A stretch of 64,000 bases of DNA from Paenibacillus agricola. Its GTDB lineage: Bacteria; Bacillota; Bacilli; Paenibacillales; NBRC-103111. Positions within the stretch are counted from its first letter, which is position 1; every line of letters starts with the position of its first letter. Positions 9,725 through 18,961 of this stretch are shown one piece after another. The position numbers were made by a program, and so were the translations under genes. The stretch lies in assembly GCF_011440305.1 (NCBI RefSeq), contig NZ_JAAOIW010000001.1, positions 248,001-312,000 on the forward strand, given 5' to 3'. The notes under the pieces are model-generated. The model saw nothing but the letters and a program-made list of their open reading frames with translations. It was not told the DNA's origin and did no database searches.

Positions 9725-11683
9725 CTAGTGGGTACAAGTGGAAATCACGCTTTCTGACTTCTCCCACACATATTGAGTCAGTTCCACAGTCATCTCATAA
9801 GAGAGAAATGGAGTCATTAAATAAATTCCGTTAAAATACGGCATGGCCGCGTCCAACAGCTCTTTGGCGATCTGCACGCCCATCGCCCGTCCTGCTTCAC
9901 CCTTGAGGTCACTCATGCGCTGCCGTACCTCGTCAGAAAGCTGGATGCCAGGCACCTCATTATGCAAATATTCAGCGTTGCCGCCACTTGCCAAAGGAGC
10001 AATGCCCAAGAAAATCGGGACCGACAGATGCTTGGTGGTTTCATAAATCCGTTTAATAAGCTCCGCATCATAAACCGGCTGTGTCATGATATAATCAGCG
10101 CCCGCTTCAATTTTCCGTTCTAGCCGCTGCACCGCTTTTTCCAAATATTTAACATTAGGGTTAAAGGCAGCGCCTACGATAAATTTGGCCTTCTTCTTGA
10201 GCGGCTTGCCCGAGAAGGCAATGCCCTCGTTTAACTGCTTAATCATTCTTATAATTTCAAAAGAGGTCAAATCATACACGGAGCTGGAGCCAGGAAGATC
10301 GCCGAACTTGGCCGGGTCACCGGTTACCGCCAGCACATGGTCAATATCAAGCGCATGCAGCCCCATCATATGCGATTGGGTGCCAATCATATTACGGTCA
10401 CGGCAGGCGATATGAATAAGCGGACGAAGGCCGGTTTGTTCTTTCACTAGGTAGCCAAGCGCCATATTGCTCATCCGTGTTACCGCTAATGAATTATCAG
10501 CCATCGTTAATGCGTCAATTCCCGCTTCTTTCAGGGCATGGGCACCTTTCATAAACTTTTCGATATCCAAATCACGCGGCGGGTCCAGTTCAACAATAAC
10601 GGTGTGCCGCTGCTTCACAATGTCTACCAGGCTTGGCTCTACCACGAGTGGCAAAAGCTCGGCAACAGCGTTAGAAGCAGAAATGGGATTGAGGTCTGGC
10701 ACTACGGATAGCAGAGAATGCCCCAGTTTTTGCTCGGTGACAGCTTGAATGCCCGCTTGCCGAACAGTAGTCTCCGCCTCTTGCTGCATACGGGCAATTA
10801 ACGTCGAATCCGGTTTATAGCCATCCAGCGCTTTAGCCATATGGGCTATATGCTCAGGTGTCGTCCCGCAGCAGCCACCGATAATACGTGCACCCAGATC
10901 GGCAAACTTCAAGGCCGTCTCCGCAAAATATTCCGGCGTAGCCGCATAGGTGAAACGCCCATCGACATAATCGGCAATGCCGGCATTAGGGAATACAGAA
11001 AACGGCAAGGGCTGTCCTATCATAGCCGCTTTCTCCATGGAGCGCAGTAAGCCATTCGGGCCGCTGCGGCAGTTAAAGCCTACTACATCGGCTCCACTTT
11101 GTTTTAACTTGGCAAAAGCCTCGTTCATCGGGATGCCATCCTGGGTAGTTCCAGTGCCCTCGGTAGCAAATTGGCATATGACTGGAATTGGACTTAGCTT
11201 GCGGATGATTTTGAGTGCCAGCAGCATTTCGTCAAGCTCTGAGAAGGACTCTAGCAGCAGTCCGTCCACATCCGTATCGAGCAGGATCTCGATTTGCTGG
11301 CGCAGATCTTCTTTGACTTTGGCGGTGCGTACATTTTTCCGTTTGCCCGCACGAATCGAGCCAATCGCACCCACCACATAAGCATTATTACCTACCGCTT
11401 TGCGTGCGAGCGCCACCCCTGCCCGATTGATCGCCTCTACCTCATGTTCAAGTCCATATTTCGACAGCTTTTCACGGTTTGCAGAAAATGTATTGGTTTC
11501 TATCAGTCTTGCCCCTGCCTCATAATAACGACGATGTACATCGGCTATGACATCAGGCTTTAATAAATTTAACTCCTCATAAGAAATCCCAACCGGGAAT
11601 CCCATCTGGTATAAAAAAGTGCCCATGGCTCCATCACCAACTAGTATTTGCTGCTGGAGCGCCTCCCTTAAGTCTAACTTCAT
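9725..11683 (-). CDS. yitJ: bifunctional homocysteine S-methyltransferase/5,10-methylenetetrahydrofolate reductase
   Basis: Links one-carbon and methionine metabolism. The N-terminal half is a zinc-dependent homocysteine methyltransferase (GDGAMGTFL start; zinc ligands in GFNCRSGP and the IIGGCCGT motif). The C-terminal half, from about residue 350, is a methylenetetrahydrofolate reductase (VIVELDPPRDLD, HIACRDRN, TGDPAKFGD, YIMTQPVYD). At 652 residues it matches the B. subtilis YitJ fusion type. It lies between dapF and yicC, an insertion relative to the B. subtilis ylo cluster. No SAM riboswitch is present in the 64 bases upstream. Confidence 0.95.
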   Translation of the reverse strand: MKLDLREALQQQILVGDGAMGTFLYQMGFPVGISYEELNLLKPDVIADVHRRYYEAGARLIETNTFSANREKLSKYGLEHEVEAINRAGVALARKAVGNNAYVVGAIGSIRAGKRKNVRTAKVKEDLRQQIEILLDTDVDGLLLESFSELDEMLLALKIIRKLSPIPVICQFATEGTGTTQDGIPMNEAFAKLKQSGADVVGFNCRSGPNGLLRSMEKAAMIGQPLPFSVFPNAGIADYVDGRFTYAATPEYFAETALKFADLGARIIGGCCGTTPEHIAHMAKALDGYKPDSTLIARMQQEAETTVRQAGIQAVTEQKLGHSLLSVVPDLNPISASNAVAELLPLVVEPSLVDIVKQRHTVIVELDPPRDLDIEKFMKGAHALKEAGIDALTMADNSLAVTRMSNMALGYLVKEQTGLRPLIHIACRDRNMIGTQSHMMGLHALDIDHVLAVTGDPAKFGDLPGSSSVYDLTSFEIIRMIKQLNEGIAFSGKPLKKKAKFIVGAAFNPNVKYLEKAVQRLERKIEAGADYIMTQPVYDAELIKRIYETTKHLSVPIFLGIAPLASGGNAEYLHNEVPGIQLSDEVRQRMSDLKGEAGRAMGVQIAKELLDAAMPYFNGIYLMTPFLSYEMTVELTQYVWEKSESVISTCTH

Positions 11684-11747
11684 GCTCTCAAATCCCGCCC
11701 TTCACAAAAATCAACCTTTAACGTTTATACAGAAGTGTACAGAAAAT

Positions 11748-12590
11748 TTATAGCTTTAAGCTTCCTGCATATACTTGCTCAGCAGGTCCTGTCATATATA
11801 CATGGTCGTCCTCTTCATTCCATTCAATAAATAAGTCTCCGCCTTTTAACGATACGGTCGCCGATCGGTCAGAAACACCATTTAACACGGAAGCTACTAG
11901 CGTTGCACAAGCTCCAGTGCCACAAGCAAGCGTTGGTCCTGCCCCTCGTTCCCAAACACGCATATCGATTGCATCACGGGCTTTAACTGTTGTAAATTCA
12001 ACATTAACACGGCGCGGGAACATCGGGTGATGCTCCAGCTTTGGCCCCCACACCCCCAAATCGAATTGGGTCGCATCCTCCACATAAATGACGCAATGCG
12101 GGTTGCCCATCGATACCGCAGTAAAAAGAAATGACCTGCCATCCACCTCAATTGGATGGTTGATCACTTGATCCTGGTCCAATAGCGTTGGCACAAGTGA
12201 GCCCTGTAGGATGGGAGAACCCATATCCACACGCACAGCTGTGACCATCCCCTCTGAGATAGTCAGCTTAACATGCTGGGCTCCAGCGCCTACAGTCTCT
12301 ATCGACATTTCCGTTAAGGAAGGTTCGATCATACCGTGCTCATATATATATTTAGCGACACAGCGAATAGCATTGCCGCATTGTTCCGACTCTGAGCCAT
12401 CTGAATTAATAATTCGCATCTGGTAGTCCGCAATGTTCGAAGGAAGTATATACACTAAGCCGTCTGCACCAATTCCGAAAAACCGATTGCATAAGCGGAT
12501 AGCCAATTCACTAGCATTGTCCGGCAGCCGGCTCATGCCTGCAACGACGATGAAATCATTCCCTAAACCGTGCATTTTTGTAAAATTCAA
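11748..12590 (-). CDS. dapF: diaminopimelate epimerase
   Basis: Converts LL- to meso-diaminopimelate for lysine and peptidoglycan. Catalytic cysteines are seen in EQCGNAIRC and TLACGTGACA; the N-terminal KMHGLGNDF motif is diagnostic. The frame is open to 12716, but the family begins just before KMHGLGNDF, so I place the start at a TTG at 12590 (280 residues) preceded by GGGGTGG; an ATG at 12644 or 12638 is an alternative without a ribosome site. It lies downstream of the Ca2+ ATPase gene and upstream of yitJ on the same strand. Confidence 0.92.
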   Translation of the reverse strand: MNFTKMHGLGNDFIVVAGMSRLPDNASELAIRLCNRFFGIGADGLVYILPSNIADYQMRIINSDGSESEQCGNAIRCVAKYIYEHGMIEPSLTEMSIETVGAGAQHVKLTISEGMVTAVRVDMGSPILQGSLVPTLLDQDQVINHPIEVDGRSFLFTAVSMGNPHCVIYVEDATQFDLGVWGPKLEHHPMFPRRVNVEFTTVKARDAIDMRVWERGAGPTLACGTGACATLVASVLNGVSDRSATVSLKGGDLFIEWNEEDDHVYMTGPAEQVYAGSLKL

Positions 12591-12752
12591 AGCCGCCACC
12601 CCACTTTCCAGCTGATTCCCTATAATCTTGATAGCCATTATCATAACGTAAAATGGCAGGTATGCATAGTTATTTGACAAAATCCCAGCCTTTTTTTCGC
12701 ACAAAAACCCCGACAAAGGGAGATACCCCCACTGCCGGAGCTTGGTTGCCCA

Positions 12753-15539
12753 TTATCTAATAACAGGCTTTGTTGTGCCATAACGTATAGATTTACGCTT
12801 CGGTGGCTTGCTGAGCAAGCTGCCCATTCCCATCAAGAACGTAGGAATTCCTGCGAATATGAGCACGATGATCCAATCCTGCCCATTCAAAGCGACGGTC
12901 TTAAAAATCGGTTGAAGCCGTTCAATGTACAGCACCGCCAGCATTAATAATAACGAGGAAAGTACGGCTAAAACTAAATAGCGGTTTTGCAGCGGGTTCC
13001 TGTGAAAAATAGAACGTGAGCTGCGGCAATCAAACACGTGGATTAGCTGTGCCATCACGAGCGTTGCGAACGCCACCGTCTGTGCCTTAACCAGCGTTGC
13101 CGCTTCAGTACCCAACTCCTGGTGCAGTACAATCAGGAAGGCGGCTAAGGTGCATACCCCGATCAGGATCCCACGAGATATGATCTTCCAGCCCAGCCTC
13201 CTAGCAAAAATATTTTCACGGGCGCCACGGGGGCGCTGCTGCATCAGATCGTTTTCGGCTTGATCTACCCCTAATGCCATCGCCGGGAGGCCATCTGTTA
13301 CCAGATTGACCCACAAGATTTGAATCGGTACCAGCGGCAAAGGCAAGCCAGCCATCATCGCCAGGAACATAACCAGAATTTCACCAACATTGGATGCCAG
13401 CAAATAACGGATAAATTTACGAATATTTTCGTAAATGCTTCGCCCTTCCTCAATCGCCGATACGATCGAGGCAAAATTATCATCACTTAGCACAAGCGCT
13501 GCCGCTTCCTTGGATACATCCGTCCCACTAATACCCATCGCGATGCCGATGTCCGCCGCCTTAATGGCTGGTGCGTCATTAACACCATCGCCGGTCATCG
13601 CCACGATGTGGCCCTGTCGCTGCAGCGACTTGACGATGCGCAGCTTGTGCTCAGGGGATACCCTTGCGTACACGCAGGTATCCTGCACGCGCGCATCCAG
13701 CTCGTCGTCGCTCAGAAGCGTTAGCTGCTGCCCGTTCAAAGCCAGCCCATTAGCTGCCGGCATAATGCCCAGCTGCTTGGCTATCGCTTCCGCCGTGGCT
13801 TGGTGGTCACCCGTGATCATCACGGTTTTGATGCCGGCCTTGCGGCATTTGGAAATCGCTTCCCTCACCTCTTTACGAGGCGGATCAATCATCCCGGCCA
13901 AGCCGATAAAGATCAGCCCGTTTTCCACATCGATTTCATGCGTGGCATTTTCCGTAGGCTTGAGGTCACGGTAGGCAAACCCAAGCACACGCAAGGCATT
14001 TTTCGCCATCCCTTCATTAGCAGCAAGCACCTTCTGTCGCAGTGTCGTGGTAAAAGGGATCACCATTTGATCCCATAACACATAGCTGCACTGATGCAGC
14101 AATACATCTGTCGCCCCCTTCGTGCAAGCCATCCGCCCACCTTGGTGCTCAACAATAACCGACATGCGTTTGCGCTCGGAATCAAAAGGAAATTCAGCAA
14201 CACGCTGATACAAGGCTTCCGTTGCTGGCTGCGCCATGCCTGCTTTAGCTCCTAGGACGACTAAAGCCCCTTCAGTCGGATCTCCCTTGATGCTCCACAT
14301 ACTGAGTGGTTCGTCAAGCGCTTGCTTTCTATGCTTGATTTCTTCTTTTTCTTCAACAAGCTTGGCATTATTGCATAAAACGGATACCTGCAGCAGCCTA
14401 CGCAGCATCTGGTTATTAGCAAGCTCTACCGGATTGCCATGTAGGGTAAGCTCGCCTTGCGGATCGTAGCCGTCGCCAGCTACCTCAATAATATCTCCGC
14501 CCAGCCATAAGTGGGTGACCGTCATTTTGTTCTGTGTCAAGGTTCCTGTTTTATCCGAGCAGATGACCGAGGCACATCCCAAGGTTTCGACAGAAGGCAG
14601 CTTGCGGACAATCGCTTTGCGTTGAATCATCCGTTGTACGCCCATAGCAAGTGCAATGGTTACAATCGCCGGAAGACCCTCAGGTATCGCCGCAACCGCC
14701 AAGCTCACGCCTGCAAGGAACATCCCATAAGGCTCCTGCCCGTGCAGAATACCTGCCGCTACGACCATCAGCGTTAAGACGAGTGCCACAACAATAAGTA
14801 TTTTCCCAAGCTGCTCCAGACGGTGCTGCAGTGGAGTTTGCATAGTTTCCGTATTTTGGATCAGGTCGGCGATTTTGCCCATTTCTGTATCCATGCCTGT
14901 GCGAACAATGATGCCTTTGGCGGTACCACGTGTCACCATTGTCCCCATAAAACCGAGATTCCGTTGGTCACCCAATGGTATATCCTCGCCCATTAAAACC
15001 TGCGTGTGCTTATTTACGGGCACCGATTCGCCGGTTAGAGCAGATTCCTCGGCATATAAGCTATTCGTTTCGATAAAACGCAGGTCTGCGGGTATGCGAT
15101 CCCCACTTTCCAGCAGGACCATATCCCCGGGAACCAGCTCGCCTGCCGGGATTTGCAGCACGACCCCATCCCGGAATACATTTGCATTCGGAGCAGACAG
15201 CTCCTTAAGCGCCCTTAACGACCGCTCTGCCCGATATTCCTGCACAAAGCCGAGAATACCATTCATAATAATGATGGCTACAATCGTGATCGCATCCAAA
15301 TACTCGCCAAGCAGCCCCGAGATTAAAGTTGCCCCCACCAGCACCAGCACCATAAAATCTTTAAACTGCCCTAGAAATAAAAGGATCGGTGAAATCTTGG
15401 TGCCATCCGATAGCTCGTTGCCCCCATATTGCTCCAAGCGCTGCATCGCCTCTGTAGACGTCAGCCCTTTGGAGGACTCCAGGTTCTGAGCTACCATAAT
15501 TTCTTCAGGCGTCATTTGATACCATTTTTTCTGACTCAT
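12753..15539 (-). CDS. yloB: P-type calcium-transporting ATPase (SERCA type, YloB-like)
   Basis: Membrane pump predicted to export Ca2+. The 928 residues carry, in order, a cation-ATPase N-terminal domain, the actuator TGES loop (LTGESVPV), the phosphorylation motif DKTGTLTQNKMT, the nucleotide-binding KGDPTEGAL and KGATDVLL segments, and the hinge GDGVNDAPA. The M4 motif AAIPEGLPA is the Ca2+-binding form. Matches B. subtilis yloB, which in that species is linked to spore heat resistance. It diverges from rqcH (yloA), keeping the B. subtilis neighbourhood. Confidence 0.95.
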   Translation of the reverse strand: MSQKKWYQMTPEEIMVAQNLESSKGLTSTEAMQRLEQYGGNELSDGTKISPILLFLGQFKDFMVLVLVGATLISGLLGEYLDAITIVAIIIMNGILGFVQEYRAERSLRALKELSAPNANVFRDGVVLQIPAGELVPGDMVLLESGDRIPADLRFIETNSLYAEESALTGESVPVNKHTQVLMGEDIPLGDQRNLGFMGTMVTRGTAKGIIVRTGMDTEMGKIADLIQNTETMQTPLQHRLEQLGKILIVVALVLTLMVVAAGILHGQEPYGMFLAGVSLAVAAIPEGLPAIVTIALAMGVQRMIQRKAIVRKLPSVETLGCASVICSDKTGTLTQNKMTVTHLWLGGDIIEVAGDGYDPQGELTLHGNPVELANNQMLRRLLQVSVLCNNAKLVEEKEEIKHRKQALDEPLSMWSIKGDPTEGALVVLGAKAGMAQPATEALYQRVAEFPFDSERKRMSVIVEHQGGRMACTKGATDVLLHQCSYVLWDQMVIPFTTTLRQKVLAANEGMAKNALRVLGFAYRDLKPTENATHEIDVENGLIFIGLAGMIDPPRKEVREAISKCRKAGIKTVMITGDHQATAEAIAKQLGIMPAANGLALNGQQLTLLSDDELDARVQDTCVYARVSPEHKLRIVKSLQRQGHIVAMTGDGVNDAPAIKAADIGIAMGISGTDVSKEAAALVLSDDNFASIVSAIEEGRSIYENIRKFIRYLLASNVGEILVMFLAMMAGLPLPLVPIQILWVNLVTDGLPAMALGVDQAENDLMQQRPRGARENIFARRLGWKIISRGILIGVCTLAAFLIVLHQELGTEAATLVKAQTVAFATLVMAQLIHVFDCRSSRSIFHRNPLQNRYLVLAVLSSLLLMLAVLYIERLQPIFKTVALNGQDWIIVLIFAGIPTFLMGMGSLLSKPPKRKSIRYGTTKPVIR

Positions 15540-15753
15540 GCTTCATTCCCTCCCAAAGGTCGTTCTCCTGCTGCTTTGCCAAAATGCCACAAAGCCCATT
15601 TTCCTTCAAATCCCCTTTGGAATAAATGTATTCAGACAAGCTCAAAATTAGCACAATTGAAAAGACGCTTAAGTTTTTGCCCAAAGTGTGGCATGATAGA
15701 GGGTGAAGTTAAACTTCTATACCATTATAAGTAAGAACGGAGTTGTAATTGTC

Positions 15754-17589
15754 ATGTCGTTAGACGGCCTCGTCGTCCACAGCCTGGTGCAGGAGCTCCA
15801 AGCTTGCGTGGGTGGACGCATCAATAAAGTACATATGCCCTCGGGGCACGATATTGTGCTGCAGCTACGTGCACAGGGCAGCAATCTGAAGATGCTGCTA
15901 TCGGCCAATCCTACCTATCCACGTGTGCATCTTACCGAGCAAGCATTCGCTAATCCAAAGGAAGCACCCATGTTCTGTATGCTGCTGCGCAAGCACTGCG
16001 AAAGCGGTATTATTGAAAGCATCACTCAGCCCGGTTTAGAGCGGGTTATTCATATGGGGATCCGCCAGCGTGATGAGATTGGGGACGTCAGCACCAAAAC
16101 CATTATTATTGAAATCATGGGACGGCATAGCAATATTATTTTGCTTGACCCTTCTACGAATACGATTGTTGATGGTATCCATCATGTAACCCCTGCTATC
16201 AGCAGCTATCGGATCGTTATGCCGGGCAGCCGTTATAACGCACCTCCAGAGCAGCACAAGGAGCTGCCTTTTCAAGTTAGCCGTGAAGCGTTTATCGAAT
16301 TGCTCACCCAAGCTCCACCTACGCCTCCTCAACTGGGGACGGAGCATGCGCCAGAGCTTGACGAGAGCTTTAAAACGGCTGCGAAGCCGGCTATTACCTT
16401 TGATGAGCAAACCTGGGAGCAGCGCCTTGTCAGCCGATTCAGCGGATTCAGCCCTTTGGCAGCCAAAGAAATCGTATACCGTACGCAGCCACCCATTACT
16501 GTAGCCCATACCCCTATCGAAAATGCTACACGGCTCTGGGAGCCCTTCCATTCGGTTATTGAGCAGCTGCGGTCCGGCATTGGCGTGCCCCATATTTGTG
16601 AAGCCGATACAGGCAAAGCTTATTTCTCCGTAATCGAGCTGACCCACCTGCAAGGCGAGATCAAGCGCTATGCAACGGTAAGCGAATGCCTTGAAGGTTT
16701 TTATGGCGACAAAGCCGAGCGTGATACCGTTAAGCAACGCGTGTCGGATTTGCTGAAATTTTTACAAAATGAACGCAATAAAAATGCCAAAAAGCTGGAA
16801 AAGCTCCAAGATACGCTTAACGAAGGCCAGGATGCTGACAAGTTCCGAATTCTAGGCGATTTGCTGACCTCTTCGATGCATCTGATGCAAAAAGGTGCCT
16901 CTACCGTAGAAGTCATTAACTATTATGACGATGAGCAGCAGATGGTTAACATCGCTATCGATCCTTTGATTTCGCCTTCGGAAAATGCACAGCGCTATTT
17001 CAAAAAATATACAAAAAGCAAAAACAGCCTCATTGCTGTAAAGGGGCAGATGGAACAAACCCATGAGGAGATCCTCTATTTGGATAGCCTGCTCCAGCAG
17101 CTTGGTACGGCCTCACTTAGCGACATTGCCGAAATCCGCGAAGAATTGATCGAGCAAGGCTATATCCGCGACCGCAGCAAAAAAACGCGCAAAAAGAAGC
17201 AAAACCAGCGTCCTTTGCTGTCCTGCTTCACTTCAAGCGAGGGTATTCCTATTTATGTAGGGAAAAACAATACGCAAAATGAATATTTAACGAACCGCTT
17301 GGCACAATCGGCCGATACTTGGCTGCATACCAAAGATATCCCCGGCTCCCACGTTGTGATCCGCAGCCTGCAGTTCGGAGATGCGACGCTCAATGAGGCT
17401 GCCCAGCTGGCTGCTTTTTTCAGTCAAGCCAAGGCGTCCAGCCAAGTACCTGTCGATGTTACTTTGGTGAAGCATGTCCGCAAGCCAAGTGGCGCGAAGC
17501 CAGGCTTTGTCATCTATGACCACCAAAAAACGGTGTTTATTACACCGGATGCGGATGGAATTAAGCTGATGAAGGTGGAGTTTAAATAA
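15754..17589 (+). CDS. rqcH: ribosome quality control protein RqcH (NFACT family)
   Basis: Bacterial Rqc2/NEMF homologue that binds obstructed 50S subunits and adds alanine tails to stalled chains; formerly called fibronectin-binding protein FbpA/YloA. NFACT-N domain about 1-180, helix-hairpin-helix and coiled-coil middle (Lys/Glu-rich about 310-460) and NFACT-R domain near the end with DTWLHTKDIPGSHVVIR. The frame begins 17 codons earlier, but ATG 15754 fits the family N-terminus MSLDGLVVHSL and has GGAG upstream. 611 residues. The NFACT-N Asp-Arg motif reads Glu96-Arg97 here. It is monocistronic and followed by a large palindrome. Confidence 0.94.
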   Translation: MSLDGLVVHSLVQELQACVGGRINKVHMPSGHDIVLQLRAQGSNLKMLLSANPTYPRVHLTEQAFANPKEAPMFCMLLRKHCESGIIESITQPGLERVIHMGIRQRDEIGDVSTKTIIIEIMGRHSNIILLDPSTNTIVDGIHHVTPAISSYRIVMPGSRYNAPPEQHKELPFQVSREAFIELLTQAPPTPPQLGTEHAPELDESFKTAAKPAITFDEQTWEQRLVSRFSGFSPLAAKEIVYRTQPPITVAHTPIENATRLWEPFHSVIEQLRSGIGVPHICEADTGKAYFSVIELTHLQGEIKRYATVSECLEGFYGDKAERDTVKQRVSDLLKFLQNERNKNAKKLEKLQDTLNEGQDADKFRILGDLLTSSMHLMQKGASTVEVINYYDDEQQMVNIAIDPLISPSENAQRYFKKYTKSKNSLIAVKGQMEQTHEEILYLDSLLQQLGTASLSDIAEIREELIEQGYIRDRSKKTRKKKQNQRPLLSCFTSSEGIPIYVGKNNTQNEYLTNRLAQSADTWLHTKDIPGSHVVIRSLQFGDATLNEAAQLAAFFSQAKASSQVPVDVTLVKHVRKPSGAKPGFVIYDHQKTVFITPDADGIKLMKVEFK

Positions 17590-17628
17590 CCCTCCCAAAC
17601 CCTCCCTATAGGGAGGGTTTGGGAGGGT
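17589..17628. repeat. 40-bp perfect palindrome after rqcH
   Basis: An 18-base arm (CCCTCCCAAACCCTCCC preceded by A) is followed by a self-complementary TATA and an exact inverted copy, giving 40 bp of perfect two-fold symmetry directly after the rqcH stop codon. In RNA it would form a very stable GC-rich hairpin. No T-run follows on either strand, so it may terminate poorly by the intrinsic mechanism and could instead protect the 3' end. The function is inference. Confidence 0.85.
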
Positions 17629-17661
17629 GTTGCCCTCTGGACTCCCCTGGATCGTGTGCAG

Positions 17662-17903
17662 AGCTGCGTTGTTCTCGGGGCGCTTTCGTCCCTACGGGAC
17701 ACGCTTGACTTGGGTGCTGGGATTGTGGAGCAGCTGCGTTGTTCTCGGGGCGCTTTCGTCCCTACGGGACACGCTTGACTTGGGTGCTGGGATTGTGGAA
17801 CGGGTTTTCGGAAGGCAGACGGTTTAGACGCTCGTCCCTTTGGGACATGGCTCACTTCGGTGTGTCGCGGGTATCGCTTCTGCGGGTGGTTTAGACGCTC
17901 GTC
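17662..17903. repeat. degenerate ~70-bp tandem repeat array with conserved stem-loop
   Basis: Two 68-bp copies are identical at 17662-17729 and 17732-17799 (period 70). A diverged third unit follows at about 17802-17870 and the start of a fourth by 17888-17903; the 16-mer GGTTTAGACGCTCGTC occurs at 17821 and 17888. Each full unit carries GTCCC-N3-GGGAC (17688-17700, 17758-17770, 17834-17846); the stem is unchanged while the loop varies (TAC, TAC, TTT). No coding frame of interest is seen. It fills the gap between rqcH and the gtaB terminator. Confidence 0.8.
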
Positions 17904-17915
17904 TTATCGTTGAAC

Positions 17916-17958
17916 AAAAAAATGAGGCTAATACGATGTTTTTAATCGTGTTAGCCTC
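17916..17958 (-). terminator. bidirectional terminator downstream of gtaB
   Basis: GAGGCTAATACGAT and ATCGTGTTAGCCTC form a 14-bp stem (one G-T pair) around a short loop. On the minus strand it is followed by seven T (17916-17922), which suits termination after gtaB; on the plus strand a weaker T-rich stretch follows. The 125 bases between this hairpin and the gtaB stop hold nothing I recognise. Confidence 0.75.
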
Positions 17959-18083
17959 TTTACTTTCCATATTCGTACCTACATGCAACAGTTTTAACGT
18001 CTCAGCCTCTTAAATGCACTTGCTGCGGTTATTAATATTCCGTTATGCAGCCACTTTATTTTGACGTTACTTCCCTTACTCCC

Positions 18084-18959
18084 CTACTGCCATGTGGCGG
18101 TTAGCTTTTGCAAGTAGGCCTTTAGCGCATCCTGAAGATCAGGACGCTGAAGCGCGATCTCAATGGTCGCTTCGATATAGCCCTGCTTGTCGCCAACATC
18201 GTAACGCCTGCCAGTAACAGGGCATATAATCATCGGGCTCTGGGCGTTCAAAATACGCAAAGCATCCGTTAGCTGGATTTCTCCGCCACTGCCGGGCTCG
18301 CAATTTTCAAGAATGCCGAAAATCTCCGGCGTGATGATATACCTGCCGATCACGGCAAGGTTTGAAGGTGCCACATCGCGGTCTGGCTTTTCTACGAGAT
18401 CCTCGATATAACGATAGTGTGGATGAATTTGGGATGAAGGCGATATGATGCCGTACTTATTCACATCTTCCCATGACACCTCAGCAACAGCAATAACGGA
18501 AGTCTGGGCATGCTCATACAATTCGATCATTTGCTTAAGGAAGGGTGGATCGGATTCGATGATATCGTCACCGAGCAGCACGGCAAACGGTTCATTGCCT
18601 ATAAATTTACGCGCGCATAACACGGCATGGCCTAGCCCTAAGGGCTGCTTTTGACGAATATAATGGACATCAGCCATGTTGGATACATCCTGCACGATTT
18701 TCAACAGCTCGAGATTATTCTTCTCTTCAAGAATCATTTCCAGTTCAACGGATTTATCAAAATGATCCTCAATCGCTCTTTTATTGCGGCCTGTGACGAT
18801 CATAATATCCTCTATGCCCGCCGCTATTGCTTCCTCCACGATATATTGAATCGCCGGCTTATCCACAATAGGCAGCATTTCCTTAGGCTGGGCTTTGGTT
18901 GCCGGTAAAAAACGGGTGCCAAGCCCAGCTGCTGGAATAATCGCTTTACGTATTTTCAC
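18084..18959 (-). CDS. gtaB: UTP-glucose-1-phosphate uridylyltransferase
   Basis: Makes UDP-glucose for teichoic acid glucosylation, glycolipids and exopolysaccharide. The nucleotidyltransferase signature KAIIPAAGLGTRFLPATKAQ opens the protein and KPAIQYIVEEA follows; 291 residues, normal for GalU/GtaB. The start is GTG at 18959 with GAGGAGGG about 10 bases upstream. The PHP-domain gene ends two bases upstream, so the two are one operon. Confidence 0.95.
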   Translation of the reverse strand: MKIRKAIIPAAGLGTRFLPATKAQPKEMLPIVDKPAIQYIVEEAIAAGIEDIMIVTGRNKRAIEDHFDKSVELEMILEEKNNLELLKIVQDVSNMADVHYIRQKQPLGLGHAVLCARKFIGNEPFAVLLGDDIIESDPPFLKQMIELYEHAQTSVIAVAEVSWEDVNKYGIISPSSQIHPHYRYIEDLVEKPDRDVAPSNLAVIGRYIITPEIFGILENCEPGSGGEIQLTDALRILNAQSPMIICPVTGRRYDVGDKQGYIEATIEIALQRPDLQDALKAYLQKLTATWQ

Positions 18960-18961
18960 AG

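Noticed and set aside
11684-11747. A SAM (S-box) riboswitch for the YitJ-type gene.
   Set aside because: Only 64 bases separate it from dapF and no S-box core or terminator is present.
13435-13974. A 179-codon plus-strand frame inside the Ca2+ ATPase gene.
   Set aside because: Ser/Pro/Leu-biased antisense shadow of the coding strand; no start signal.
16036-16737. A 233-codon open frame on the minus strand inside rqcH.
   Set aside because: It lies wholly antisense to a well supported gene, has no ribosome site and no recognisable domain.
17662-17903. The tandem repeats as a CRISPR array.
   Set aside because: Copies are longer than CRISPR repeats, abut without unique spacers, and there are no cas genes.
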